From the NCBI RefSeq assembly GCF_963678635.1, contig NC_087065.1, positions 61,344,754-61,408,753 on the forward strand: a stretch of 64,000 nt of DNA. The letters run 5' to 3'. This DNA comes from Symsagittifera roscoffensis (taxonomy: Eukaryota > Xenacoelomorpha > Acoela > Convolutidae). The first letter of the stretch is position 1; each line of letters begins with the position of its first letter. The notes beneath the pieces were generated by a model. That model was not told the DNA's origin, ran no database searches, and saw nothing but the letters and a program-made list of their open reading frames with translations. Made by a program: the position numbers and the translations under genes. Below are positions 20,750 to 48,219 of this stretch, one piece after another.

Positions 20750-21955
20750 GTTTGAGAAAACTCAAAAAACTGGAGAAAAAACGGTAAAAAAATTAATACT
20801 TAAGTTTTTCCGAGGGCCAAGCGTTTTTGTTATAACAAAAACTCACAAAAAACGGTTAAAAAGTCCTTTATTCATTTTTTCCGAGGGACAAAAAACACTG
20901 TGGTTTTTGCTTAGAGCTCGAAAAATCTATGATGAGGCATGCAAGCCGACAATACTAGAGCGAACGGAAAACCAACATTTCATTTTTCTCGGATTTTGTT
21001 TTCAATTTCTTTGATACTAAAAAAATAAGGTCCGGTCACGACTCGAACCGCAGACCTTCGTTTACAAAGGAACTTAGTGTATTAAACTAGTTCTAAACTA
21101 GAAAAAATCTACATTTTTTTTTTAACTCTTGCTAATCGCAAGCGTAACTGTTTCAATGCTTATTTCCCAAAACTTCAGTCGTTTCTGAAAAACGATTTAT
21201 TCTTTCACAGTTATTGCAGAAAAAATAAGTTTTTTATTGTAACTTCTGACTTGTTTTTTTTGAAGCCGGAGCGCAACTCAGAAAGTATTAGGAAATATAA
21301 ACATAGTTAACACAGAGGCGAAGCAAGGCTTCGCTGCGCTTGCGATGCAACTTAATCACAAAAAAATCTAAGTAAAAAAATGAAGTCCCTCCCGGAAATT
21401 ACAATAAACGTCAGGTGAAACTATAATTAAATCTGGTTACAGCACGAAAAAGCCGTGATGGGGCAACTAAGCCGACTGCAATTGAGCAGAAAGAACAAAA
21501 TTCCATCAATTCATCTTTCATCGGAAAACTTTTTCAAATTCATGGTTACTGAAAAACACAAGGTCCGCCAAGGCCTCGAACCCTAGATAAAAGGATGAAA
21601 AGGCAATCAGGTTACCTCCAAGCCATTGGGAATGAATCTGAAAGATTTTAGGGTTCAATCATGAAGCAAGTCAGAAAAGCAAACAAAATTTGATTTTTCC
21701 GAGGGCCATAGAGAAAAGTGGGCCCGCGTAGCCGCTTATGAGGGGAAGTTTCCCAAAGTGCGTTCTGTCTCATGAAGCCAAAATTTCACATTTGAGATGA
21801 TACTTTTAGAGAAAACTAAAAAAAAACCCCGAAAATTAAAAGTAAAAAAATCCCCGACTTTTTTTTCAAAAGCCGTAGATAATGGGTTAAAGTAAGAAGC
21901 GACTAACGTAATATGTAGAAACGACAGGCAAGTAGACATTCGCTCTAATAATTCT
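20750..21955 (-). repeat. Single-copy spacer with two tRNA-like heads on the minus strand
   Basis: Inward continuation of the right arm with no counterpart left of the gap. On the minus strand, GGTTCGAGTC lies near 21041 and GGGTTCGAGGCC near 21577, each a B box, the second preceded by an A-box-like TGGCTTGGAGGTAACC. The sequence belongs to the same 0.8-kb family as 16850-20549. An inverted GCGAAGC hairpin copy lies at 21313-21340. Confidence 0.55.
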
Positions 21956-24900
21956 TCTTTTTTGAAACTTGGTAGAATAGATTTGGGAAAAATAAGGTTT
22001 GCAAAATAAAGAAAAAAATTTATATTGTCTAGAAAACAAAAAAAAAACCCAATCACATCTATTTTCATAATACCTTGATTATCAAGCAGAATTTAGGATT
22101 TTTAGGCAAAATCACCAATCAACCCATTTGAATTTTACAGGAGCGAAAGTTACAAAGCGGAAACAAAGCCGACAACCTTCAAGCTTTTACAAGTTGAGCC
22201 GGAAAAAATTGGATTTTATAAGAAAACTATTAAACTTCTTAACTTCTAAAAAACTTGAGTTAACAAAAAAAGTCTGACCATTTATTTTCACCAAAAAAAA
22301 AATGTTTTAGGTCCTGTCGGGACTCAATATCCAAGCCGTAGGAGGCAAATCAACGGCTTTTACTCCAGGCGGGAAGGAACCTGAAATGTGTTAAGGTGCA
22401 ATACTAAAGCAAGTACATTTTCGTTAAAGAAAAGTTGTTTCCGGGAAAAAAGTCTAGTTCCCAATTACAGGGCACTTGCTCTCGCAATTGTAACTAAAAA
22501 ATGATAAAACATTGAATTGCATAAAAAATACACCGCATACCGCATTGAGCAAAAACGGTTTTTTCTCTTCCAGTTAATGCAGAAGAAATTAATTATTAAA
22601 TTCTAAACTTTGACTTCTTTTTTGAAGCCGTACGGAAACTTGGAATGCATTTTGGAAATAAAAACATAGCTTACAATAGTTTACATAGTTTACTTTTGAT
22701 ACAACACACACACATATAAAACATAAGTGGAAAAAGTGAAAAATGTTGAAAAAAGCTAATTCTACTGAAATATTAATATGTCTCGAAAAAAGTTCATTCC
22801 AGGCACACACGCCAAGCTAAACATTCGAATAAAAAACTTGGCATCGGAACAAAACTTACAGGGGAGGAAACAAAGTCGAAAATTTTCAAGCAAACATCAG
22901 TTGAATCGAAAAAAATGTTGTATAAAAGTGTCAAAATTCTGACGGAAACTCCAATGAACAACACTTGCAAATATAATTAAAAAGTCATCATGCGGCAACT
23001 ATGCCGACAACACTTGAGCAGGCAAACAAATCCCGACAAATCAAAGTTAACTGGAACAACTTTTCAATTTCATCCATGCTAAAAAAACAAGGACCGTCCC
23101 GGTTTCTAACCACATTAGGGTGCAAATGGTACCTCTGGTCCAAGAGGGGAACGAACCTGGAGCTTATTAAGGTCCAATCAAAAAGCAAGAAAAATATCAT
23201 TTTATATTTCATTTTAAACTGCCAGGATTTTTTTGTACAAAGATTTGGGCGTATCAGCTTATGCAGGGGGGCTTCCCACAACCCGTTCTATCAAATGAAA
23301 CCAAAATTGCAGATTTTGGATGATAGTTTTTGACTAATTAAAAAATCTGAATTTAAGGCTTCAATATTCCCCAGCAGTATTTTAAAAAGGTTTTAGACAA
23401 ATAGCGTAAATAAAAAAAGACTAGGGTATTATGTGAGCACACCATGAAAAAGGCGTGCTTTCCATTGATACTTCTTTTTTGGAAATCGACACAGAATTTT
23501 TTTTAGGAAAATTTTTTTTTTGTTAAAATTGAAAACATCTCTGAAGCGTTTCCAAAAACCAAAAAGCAAAACCAATTTCATATTGTTTCCAAAAAACTGG
23601 AATTGTAAGCAAACATGCCAAGAAAGGATTTGAATTTTAAATTAATAGCGGAACAAAACTCACGAAGCAGAAAAAAGCGAAAAAATATAACCAGTTGAGC
23701 CAAAACAAAAATAATTTTGTTGAAAAGTTTCAATTCCCCCCGAAAATACAATAAACAACACATGAAGCTATAATAAAATTGCTTACAGCACAAGAAAAAT
23801 TGGCGATGTGGCAACTAAGCCGACAGCAATTGAACAAACAAAGAAAAGACCGACAATTCAATTTTTACCAAAAAAACTTCAAATTCATTCACACTGAAAA
23901 AAAAGATCCAGTCGGATTAGGTTACAAAGGCAACCACGTTACATCGGGGCCAATAAGGGAACGAAAACGAACCTGGAACCTGTTAAGGTTCAATTATAAA
24001 GCAAATAAGAAAAGCAACTAATATTTATTTGTGAGTGCCATAACCTTTCATGCAGGAAAATTTGGGAGAAGGCGATATGCAGGAGAATTTCACACAACCC
24101 ATTCCATTCAATGAAATCAGAATCTCAAAGTTGAGATGAAAGTTTGGGAAAACAAAAAAATTTACAATAACGGTCAAATATTCCCACACATACTTTTCGA
24201 AGGTTCTAGACAGTAGGGTAAAGTCTAGATAGAAAAAAGTCTAGGTTATTATGCAGGCACACCGTGATATAAGCATTGTTTAGATTGATACCTCTGTTTT
24301 GAAAATTATTGGTAGAGTAGCTCATTATACGAATAAAAGTTTTCTCAAAATTGAAAAAAAATCTCCAAAATTGAAGGAATTCTAGGCAAACATTCCAGGC
24401 AAGAAAGTTGATTTTTCATCGCACAGGTGGAGCGTAGCTTCGCATCATTTGCGATACCACAAATTGGCATTACAATTTAGCTGACAGAAAAGAAAAGGAG
24501 AGCCACTAAGTCCAAGGAACAGAAAAACTTTCGAAGAAACCACAATTATGAAACTTCAAAATATTGTCTTGAACAATGTTCTATTTGCGGAAAACACGTC
24601 CAGAAACACCTTCAACAGCGTTTAATAAAAGTTAAAAAACAACTATCAAGCGAAAGTTAAAATTTTGTCAAAACTATAAATTGTATTTTTAGATTTTTAA
24701 CGTTTCGTGCGATCCAGAGAAAACTATACATATTACGGTTCCCTCGAGCGACCCAAAATTAGGTTAGTAAGCCAATAAGGTATAAGACGAAATCGTGCAG
24801 GCTGAACAATTTTTTTGGCGAAAAAAAAACAGTAGAGGAAAATATAGAAAATCAGCTACAATGAAAAATGTGTACGGCGAAAGTTCCAAGTTTTGGCAAC

Positions 24901-25765
24901 TAAACCGGTAAAACATAAGCAGACAAATAATAAGCCGACTTTTTTTGAAACGGAATATTTTTCGTTTTTAAAAAAAAAAACGGGTCCTCGCCAAAAGAAA
25001 TGCCTAGAATTTTGAACTTATTATGACCCCAGATACTAAATGATTCTGTTAAATATATTTTTACCCCGCAAAAAATCTATATACCGATTTGATAATACTT
25101 GCTAATCGCAAGCGTAATTAGCAGCGGAACAAAACTTAAAAAGCAAAAACGAAGCCGATAATTGTTAAGCAGACACCAGTTGAGCAGAAAAAACAGCTTA
25201 TGTATAAAAGCGTCAAATCCTCACAGAAACTAGAACAAAAAACACGTTCAACTGTAATAAAAATTGTTAACAGCACAAGAAAAAGTCCATAAGGAAACAA
25301 GGCCGACAACACTTGAGCAGACAAAAAGAAGCCCGACAATTGGATTTTTACCGAAAAAAAATCCATTCTTTTTCATACTGAAAAAAGGTTCCTTCGGATT
25401 TCAACCACATTTTCAACCACTTTAGGCCATGTGGGATGGAACCTGTTGATGAATTCTCAAGCACAATTTCAACCACTTTACGCCATGTGGGGATGGAACT
25501 TGTTAAATACAATCATATGGAAAGAAAAAATCAAGTAATATTTGACTTTCCGAGTGTCATAACTTTTCTTGTAGAAAAGTTTGGGCATAGCCGCTTATGC
25601 AAGGGAGCTTTTCACAACTCTTTCTATTCAAGGAACCCAATATCTCAGATTTGGAATGGATCTTAATACCTCTTTTAGAAAATAGGCAGAAAAGTTTGTG
25701 GAAAACTAAAAACTTTGCAAAACTGAAAAAATTCTCCAAAGCTACGCAAAAAAATCAAAACAAAA

Positions 25766-28700
25766 CTAGCGTTAAACGCACCTCCGGTACTCATTATAAA
25801 CCGCATATAATGGAAATAAGATCTGCATTCTTTGAGTGTGCTTTGAAAGCACCCAATTACAGGAGTCGTGTTTACAAATTTTGCAATAATTTTATTCAAG
25901 GTTTTTATACAAATTTTGAACAACCACAAAATTTTGTGAAGTTTTATATAAGTTCTTCAAAAAATTTAAAATGAACTAAGAAACGTCACATCTGGGAAGC
26001 TAAAAGCAATTGAACAGTCGCATTTGGACGCAAGATTTACAACTCCTGAGAGTTTTCTTACAGTACCCAACTACAACGCTGGGAAATTCAAGTTTTGAGA
26101 AACTTCACCTTAAGTTTTCTAAAAGGAGGTTTTTTTTGAAAACCAGAAAATCTTTCATTTTTCGAAAACTACCGAGATTTGAGCAATCTTATTAGACACA
26201 ACTACAGGGTTGGGAATTTCACTTTAGTTAACTATTTTGTAATTAAGCAAAAAAAGTTGCAAAAAAAATCACAAAAATCGTCGTATCTCTTAAGCTAAAA
26301 AAATTTGAGCACTTTTAATTGGAGGCCGAATTTGCAGCTCCTGAGATTACTCTGACAGCCCCTAACTACAGGTTAGGAATTTCAAATTTTGAGAAAAAAA
26401 TTAATTTAATTTTCATAAAATTTTTTTTAAAAAAATCACAAAAAACGTCATATCTGGAAAATTGCAGGGTTTTGAGAAGTCATATTTGGAGTCAAAATGC
26501 ACAACTCTTGAGAGTACCCTGAAAGAGCCTCACTACTGAGATGGTAATTTCAAGTTTTACAAAAAATATTTATACCCAAGTTCTCTGAAAAATTGTGAGA
26601 AAATCCTAAAAAACGTCATATCTCGAAAACTACAAGATTTTGAGCAGACATATTCAGAGGCAAGATTTTCAACCCCATAAGAGTACCTTCACAGATTCCA
26701 ATAACAGGATTGAGATCTTCAAAGTTTTGGAATTTTTCAATATCTTATTTTTTTTTGAAAATTTCGGAGAAAATCATAAAAAACGTCATATCTCGAAAAC
26801 TACAAGGATTTGAGCAGTCATATTTGGAGGCAAAAATAGCAACTCCTGAGAGTACTCTGACAGAACTTTACCACCGAGATGGGAATATCAAATTTTGTGA
26901 TTTTTTTATATCTAAATTTTCTGAATTTATTTTTTAAGAATCCGAAAAAAAACGTCATATCTCGAAAACTACAAGGATTTGAGCAGCCATTAGAGGCAAG
27001 ATTCGAAACCCTTCAGAGTACCCTCACAAAATCCAACAACAGGACTGCGATCTTCAATGTATTGGAATTTTTTAAAATATAAGTTTTTGAAAAAAATTTT
27101 TGAAAAAATCATAAAAAACGTCATCTCAAAAACTACAAAGATTTGGTTGTTCATATATAGAAATCAGAATCGCAAAACCTGGGACAATTCTGACAACATC
27201 CAACTATTGGGTTGCTAATTACAAACTTGATGAAATAAAAACTGAATTTAAACGTGAAAATTGAAAAAAACCTTAACCATTGCAATATACGATATCGCTT
27301 AAACGTGAAAAAATTCTTTTGTTAAAGTTTCAAAAAAACACGTTGAAAAAGCTTAAACATGGCGAGATAGTGAAGCCCGCATTTGAATATATAACTAGCA
27401 ATTAACGCACATTCGGTGCTTCGAAATTTTTCGACAACTCATGAAAAAAACCGCATATATTGGAAACAACATCTGCAAACTTTTAGTGTACTCTGACGGC
27501 ACCGCACCTAATTACAGGTTTGGTAATTTCGAACTTTTAATTTTTTTTTAAATTCCCATTTTAAAAGCGTCATCTCGAAAACTTATTTGGCCTCTGGAGA
27601 AATTTGGAAGCCAGATTTGCAACCACTGAGACTCCCTGAGAGCACCCTACTATAGGATTAGGAATCCAAAATTTTGTGAACTTTTTTAAACCTAAGATTC
27701 CCGAAAAAAAAAAAAGAAAAAAAAAAAACGTCTTATCTCGGAAACTAAAAGGATTTAAGCATTCATATTAAGAGGCAAGATTTGAGACGCCTGGGTGTAC
27801 GCTGACAATAAGGTTGTATCTTCATCAAGTTAGTAGTTTCAAATTTTTTGAATTTCTTTGTAGATAAGTTCTTTGGGAAATTTTTAAAAAATCGAAAAAC
27901 GTCACATCTCGGAAACTAAAAGCATTTGAGCAGTCGCGTTTAGCAGTCGCATGTGGCAAGATTTACAACTCTTTAGAGTACCCTGACAACAGCGAACTAT
28001 AGAGTTGGGAATTTCAAATTTTGAAAAATAATTAATTTAAACTTTCTGAAAAAATCACAAAAAACGTCACATCTCGAAAACTACAAAGAATTGACCAGTG
28101 ATATTTGGAGACAAGATTCGCAATCCTTGAGAGTACTTTGATAGGACCTAACTACAGGGTTGTGAAATTCAGATTTTTAAAGAATAGAAATAATTCAAGT
28201 TTTCTGAAAAATTTTGAAAAAATCACAAAAAACGTCATATCTCGAAAACTACAATTGAGCAGTCATATTTGGAGGCAAGATGCGCAATCTTTGAGATTAC
28301 TCTGACAGGACTCATCTACAGGGTTGAGAATTTCAGATTTTGCAAAAAAAATTAATATAAGTTTTCTGAAAATAAGATTGAAAAAATCTTAACTAAAATG
28401 ATTCGGGCATTCAAAATTGGAGGCCAAATTCGCAACCCCTAATTCGATATTGGGCTGCTTAACTTAAACTCGGTAAAATAACCACTAAAATCAAATTAGA
28501 AAATCGAAAAAAAAAAAATCTTAAACCATTGCAATATACGATATAGCTTAAACATGCAAAAATAATACGTTGAAAAAGCTTAAACATGGCGAGATAGTGA
28601 AGCCCGCATTTAAATATATAATAGATTTGATAGAAGAAAAATAAAAAAATTAGGAGACGTGTAGACAGACATAATCAAATCAAGATAGACTTAATTTGGC

Positions 28701-28876
28701 CTCGAAAAAAATTAGTGAAAAATTAATGACCTTGCGGGAAAATTAATGAAAAATTTTCTTACGCATTGCAATACATGATATAGCTTAAACATGAAAAAAT
28801 TCTTTCGTTAAACATGCAGAATTATTATGCTTAAACATGGGAGATAGCTGTCACTAGCATTTAAATAAAGTATAGA
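25766..28876 (-). mobile_element. Two tandem Helitron-like units, right-arm copy
   Basis: Mirror of 13638-16743. The CTAG terminus is at 25766-25769 with the hairpin at about 25778-25790, and the outer 5' end (TCTATACTTTATT on the minus strand) is at 28876. It shows the same internal repeats and the same absence of genes. Confidence 0.6.
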
Positions 28877-28980
28877 TATAGATAGATAGATAGATATATA
28901 TAGATAGATAGATAGATATATATAGATAGATAGATAGATAGATATATAGACAGATATAGATAGATAGATATAGATAGATA
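28870..28980. repeat. GATA microsatellite, right-arm copy
   Basis: Imperfect GATA/TATA tandem units mirroring 13534-13640, with small differences in unit arrangement. Confidence 0.85.
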
Positions 28981-30283
28981 AACCCAAATCAATGCATGTT
29001 CATATTACCTGTTGTTTTCACACAGGATTTCTAGGCAAACATGCCAAACAACATATTGACTTTTAAATTAGCAACTGAACAAAACTTACGAAGTGGAAGA
29101 AAACCGACATTTTTTGAGTAGTTACCAGTTCAGCTGAAAAAAAATTGATTTAAAAAAACAAATAAACATTTTGAGTTAACCTTGAAACTAAATGATCAAG
29201 ACTTGTAACTCTCGTGATATTTGCTTACAGACAAAATTTGAGCAGACAAACGACAATTTAATCTCAACAAAAAAAACAATTGAATATAAACTGAAATGAA
29301 AAAATAAGGTCAGACTTGGGCTCGAATCCCAGCCATCAGAAAGCAACGGCGTCGACGTTACCTCTACGCCAAGCGGGAACGTGCCTGAAAGTTGTTAAGG
29401 TTCAATCATGAAACAAGTAAGAAAAGCAAAAAAGAGTTGTACAAAATGTTTACGGTAAAAAAAATCTAGTTACCGATCACAAGACTTTTGCTCTCGCGAA
29501 TGTAAAAAAGCAATCAGCAAAACCATAGCAAAAATTTAGTGAAAAAAGACAGCAATAAAGAAAAATTTATCATTTTTTTAACTTGAAATTGATACCAAAC
29601 AGATACTATAAACCCAACCTAAAATTAAAATCATAAAACATTTTGAGCTCGATCTTTTTTCCTTATGATTACAACAGCTCTTAACGCAAGAAACGGCTCG
29701 AATGTGGCACAAAAAATTGTAATTTAAAAATCTTAAATCTTTGAAGCGTTTATATTAATAACGCAGAGGCGAAGCGGTGCTTCGCAAAACTTGCGGTACA
29801 AACTTACAAATCGTTGCAAGCTACCGGTGAGAAAATTCAACTTAAGCTACGAAGTGGAAAACATGTAGAGCAAAATGACAAAAAAATTACAAACGTTGAT
29901 GTTTAATTTTTAACGAAATAAATAGAAAAACTCAATTTCAGCATTAAATTAGCACTGAGACGTCAATTATGAGACGTCAAAACTGAGAGGATTAATGATA
30001 CACGGCTTCAAAATGGTTACTTTGGTACTTTACAACCGCGATTAACAAAAACCTTCGTAAAGCTCGTCGTACCAAAACTGTGGTTCAAGAAGTAAATTCA
30101 ACACAGTTGTTTTCATTTAATTTTAAGATCAATTTGAAACAATACCTCCAATTTTACATCGCATAATTTCAACAACTACCGCCAAAATGTTAACTGTGAA
30201 CTTCACAATCATAATTACATTTACGTCTCTTCATTATACGCCGCAGTTTCAAGTCCCTTCATTCATTGTTGGGTGGTTAAATT

Positions 30284-44286
<14,003 letters not shown>

Positions 44287-45170
44287 GTTTAATCTAAATC
44301 AATCTGAAATATGTTAATTAAAAAATCTTGCGCTTCTACCACAGCGGAGGACAAAATTGAACGCAACAAATTAAGTTTTTAGTTTCTAAATTTCCCAATT
44401 TTCAAGATTGTTTTGGACAACAATAACTTAAGAATTGACCAAACAAATGACCACAACTATCCACTATGCAAGTATCGACAGTTATATTCAAGCTCTTACC
44501 AGCAAGTCTAGAACATCTGCAATAGCTTTTCTAGGGTCGTGAACACTGACCTCACTCAGATTAGTGAAGTAAATAGTTGATCAGACGATGTTTATCTATT
44601 TCACAAATCACAAACCAAGCAACTTATTTTCATACATCACAAAAAAGCAGAGCAATAGAAACAAAAACACTTCACTCAAAAAAACTATTTAAACGAAAAA
44701 AAATTGTCTCTACCAATACAATTCAAAAGGTGGCTCTCAAAAACAAGAATCTCAATTTGAAGAAGCATTGAAATACAACTTCCAGCAATAAATAAGCATT
44801 GAGACAAAATGTACTTTACTTTCTACGGTAGTGAACACTCACTCAGATTAGTGTCGTAAAAAGTTAAAAAGGCGATGTTTATTATTTTTACAATGTAACA
44901 TTCGCCCTGAAGTACATACCGAAGGAAAAGAAAGTTAGGTTCTGAATCGACTGGCTAGCGTCAACCACAGCTTCACATGCTTTTAACCTTCTCTACCAAA
45001 GCCAGTTCTATGTGTGGTTCCTTTACATTGGGTCGACAAAGTCAGTACTATTTAGGGCTATCGGCCAGATCGAGTAAATTAACTTAGTTACATGAAAAAT
45101 TGAGCTCATGGCTGGGTCTCAGTTTCCCCAGACCACGAGGTCACTCCTAAAGACAGGGCCACTACTTATT
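44287..45170 (-). promoter_or_regulatory. PSMD1: 5' flank of PSMD1 with a ~70-bp duplicated block
   Basis: Upstream region of the complete gene. A block with GTGAACACT and CTCAGATTAGTG, then a GGCGATGTTTAT-like stretch, occurs near 44539-44600 and again at 44831-44890, about 290 bases apart. I see no TATA box placed convincingly and no other gene. Promoter function is inferred from position only. Confidence 0.35.
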
Positions 45171-45254
45171 ACCATATTACGATTGTTTTTGTTCATTAGA
45201 TAAATACCATCAAATCCATCGGAGATGAAGAAATTTTTGCTAAAAAGTAAATTT

Positions 45255-45292
45255 CAAACGTTTTCGCAACTATGTGCATCGTCAGGATTTTT
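45255..45292 (-). ncRNA. Hammerhead-ribozyme-like core in the PLE tail
   Basis: On the minus strand CTGACGA (45285-45279) fits the CUGANGA core, followed by a short GCA/TGC stem with a six-base loop, then GAAA (45265-45262). Penelope-like elements are known to carry hammerhead motifs in their terminal repeats, which fits the position 3' of the reading frame. Stem III and the UH cleavage site are not clear, so this may be a decayed copy. Confidence 0.45.
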
Positions 45293-45551
45293 ACAATAAA
45301 CTACTCTAAATGACGATAAAACATCAATTTACAAATGTTATTTACAATAAATCACATACAATTTGGTTCTAAACCATCATGATAAAAAATTAGCCAATCA
45401 CAGTTGACCTCTAAATTACTATTAAGATTAAAATACTTTTAACCTCTAAAATTAATTAAACATTTCAAAATTAATTTGTCTGGAAGTTTCTGAGTCATAA
45501 TTTCGATTTAGACATGTACGTTTTGAATAAAAAACCAAAAATATTTTGGGA

Positions 45552-46742
45552 CTAAATTTTCAGTGTTAACTCCCTGCTACTAAACTCATCGCGCGTGTTC
45601 AAGCCCGGTTTCTCTTTCCTGATATGTATTGCCTCTAGTGTTAGCAATTTTGTTTGGTTGTTTGACCTATCTATAATTTCCCAACTAAGATCTGCGCTAT
45701 TTCCCTCAAGTTGGCATTGCTGAACGTGGAGGCCTACCGGTGAGTCTGCTTTCTTATGTTCCTCAATTCTAGTGGTCAAATGTCGAACAGTTTGTCCGAC
45801 ATAGGTGGAAGTGCATCCACTACATGACAGTTTATAAACCACTCTTGACTTGAGGTCATTAGAAAATGCTGACTTCAGTGATGGTAAACATGATTGTAGT
45901 TTTCTTGTGGTGAAAACCACTTGAACGTTCGTTAATTTTCGTAACCTGCTCTGGTTACCTCTATATTGCACCATCAGCATTGGGGGCTTCTCATCCTTTG
46001 GTGATTGAACTGACAAACCCCTGTCACTATCCAGGGGCTTGCCTTTACCCTCGATGATCTTGCACAAGGCGTCTGAAGCCACCTTTGCGGACCAATTTTC
46101 AGGGTACTGATTTGTCAGCCATTGCGCCCTATTAGTTTCCATAGCCTTATCAAATTGCTCCCAGCTAGATGTACTCCTAAAAACCCTGTGTACAGTGCCT
46201 TGGATAACACTACGCTTATACTGAGTTGGGGCGCAGCTTCTATAGTTCAGTATAGTCCCTGTATTTGTTGGTTTTTGATACCAACTGCAAGTTACACGCC
46301 TATCCTGCGATACATTTATGTTCAAATCCAGGAACGGTAAATTCCCCTCCGAATTGGTTTTCTCTAGAGTGAACTGCAAATTTGGATGAAGAGAATTGGC
46401 GGCATCGAGAAGACAACTCGGCTCCCCGCTGACTGTTCTAACAATGTCATCCACATACCTGAGGAACAATTTCACCTTGGGAGTATCCTTCTCCTTGTTC
46501 TTAGCTCGGCAGCAGCTTTCACAGTACCAGACTATCTCGGTTATTGATGCGTATACGTCATCGGATATTTTTCCGCATTTTAGATGATACCAGTTTCGGC
46601 AACTCTCGCATTCAACCCCTTTTGATCTATATGTGACTTTCCTGCTGCAACTTGGCCACAAGCCGTTTTTGTCATTAATTTGCTGTACCCCGTTCCCACC
46701 GGTATTTGTTATCGTAGAGCAAATTCGTATTCTCTCAGCCAT
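45552..46742 (-). pseudogene. PLE reverse transcriptase C-part with PHD-like finger and GIY-YIG nuclease
   Basis: About 396 codons. Residues 29-77 have the pattern of a PHD finger: C32, C45, C48, H53, C56, C74 and C77, with Trp29 where the first Cys belongs. The RT catalytic YVDD follows at 96-99, then FLDLNINVS. A GIY-YIG module near the end has CSGC, STYVGQT, an Arg/His pair (RIEEH) and the catalytic-type Glu in LTLEAIHIRKE. In ordinary Penelope RTs only a few residues separate the preceding AMG motif from YVDD; here about 90 do. The beginning overlaps the end of the upstream RT part in another frame, so the open stretch does not start at a real start codon. Confidence 0.8.
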
Positions 46743-48172
46743 AAGTTTGCCAGAACTACAGCGAGGGACGCGCCCATTGCTAAACCATCAACTTGTACAT
46801 ACCATGAATCATTACACTTGAAATATACTTTGCTGATCGCCATATTCAAAAGCCTTTTCATGGTTGCTCTTTGAATTTCAGGAGGAGACTCCTGGCTGTA
46901 CAGCTTCTGTAAAGCAATTTCAATTGCCTCCTTCAGGGGAACGTTGGTGTACAAACTTTTCACATCAAGAGATATTATGGTTTCATCCGGATCTAGAGCA
47001 ATGTTTTCTATTTTTTCTCTAGCCTCTTTAGTATTGGTTTCTATATTTGCTCCATCGATGTTGTCAAAAAATTTTGCAAGCATTTTGTTAAGATTCTCAT
47101 ACGAGCTGCCGGGAAGTGATAGTACAGGTCGTAGGGGTGTCTCATCCTTGTGTACCTTAGCTAAACCGTACAAACGGGCGGGTTGCCCCCCTGTTGATCT
47201 CATCTTAGAATATAACTGATCACTTATCTCGTCTCTTTTGTTCATGGCTAGTAATTCTTTGTTAAGTTCTTTCTCAATTTTCAGTATCACCTCATCAGTG
47301 GTTGCATCTTTTTTCACAAACTGAGCAGACTGCAACAAGGATTCCAGCTATGATTCATATGTTTGTTTCCTCATTATGCAAAAACCAACCCCCTTATCAA
47401 AAGGCACAGCCAGCAACCCATTATCTTTGAGATATCTCCTCGTTTTTTCAACGGCTTTGTCTCTTGGGGTTTGCCGTACGTTTTTTGCATATGCCTTTGC
47501 CGCGGCTTCTATTTCACATAACGTTTCACCAGATGTTTTTGATTTTTCAATTGTGAGAGGAAAATGTCGATATCCGCCAAAAAATGTGTTTCGTTAAATT
47601 TGTCTCTAATTGGATGCTTGGGGCCCATTGATAGCACTTCATATACCCATTCAGGCAGTTCAATATTATCAAGTACCTTAACTGATCGCTCATTTCTCCC
47701 CCCAAGAGGTTTATCTTGTCTCTCGGACAGTTTTTCTAACTTTTTTCTATGGTTTTCTGGTGTTGTCTTTAAGCTTGCCTCAACTTGACGCCTCACGAAT
47801 CGGAAAATGGATGCCCACCACTGTTTGTCAATTTCTTTTTGCATCAGTGATCTTGCTTTCCTTAGCATCTCCTCGTACCTTTTCCTATCCTCATTTGCCC
47901 TAGAAGTTTCAGTCCTTAGTAGTTTCAATTGAAAATTATGCACAGCTTGGTCCGAAAAAAAACCCGTTCTCGGGGACCCTAAACTTCAAAAAGTCCGCTA
48001 TTAGATCGTTTTTCAGACATTTTCTCAGAAACTTCAGTCTATGTACAGATACTTGAACTTTTTTAAAGAATTTTAAATAGTCTAACACAATTTTCCAAGT
48101 TAGTTTCCTTTTCAAAATTTGTCTGAGCCAAACAGCAGGCAAAAGTACTGTGGTCATTGTTTTGCAGGCCAC
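46709..48172 (-). pseudogene. PLE N-terminal domain and first RT motifs
   Basis: Read in pieces: 48172-47936 and 47943-47509 carry the N-terminal region with a LSMGPKHP motif typical of the family. 47508-47339 holds RT motif 1 (AVPFDKG) and then TAG (47350-47348). 47338-46709 holds GLAKVHK, LRPVLS, LDVKSLYTNV (the motif with the catalytic Asp) and GLAMGASL. The last piece ends at TAA. The frames differ between pieces, so this copy cannot make a full protein without corrections. Confidence 0.8.
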
Positions 48173-48219
48173 GAGTAATGAAACTCACAAGGCACAAAGC
48201 AAAACAAATCACACTCTTC

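Larger units (their letters stand above)
45180..48172 (-). mobile_element. Penelope-like retroelement, degraded
   Basis: Minus-strand remnant of a Penelope-like element: N-terminal domain (48172 to about 47509), reverse transcriptase (about 47500 to 46400) and C-terminal GIY-YIG endonuclease (about 45850-45600). Interruptions seen are a frame change at 47936-47943 beside an A/T run, TAG at 47350-47348, TAA at 46711-46709 and a frame change near 46700. Below 45552 is a noncoding tail with a hammerhead-like core. It lies just upstream of the PSMD1 5' end in the same orientation. Long terminal repeats were not delimited. Confidence 0.85.

Noticed and set aside
20451-21014. A 187-codon frame across the gap
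   Set aside because: It is open only because N bases contain no stops.
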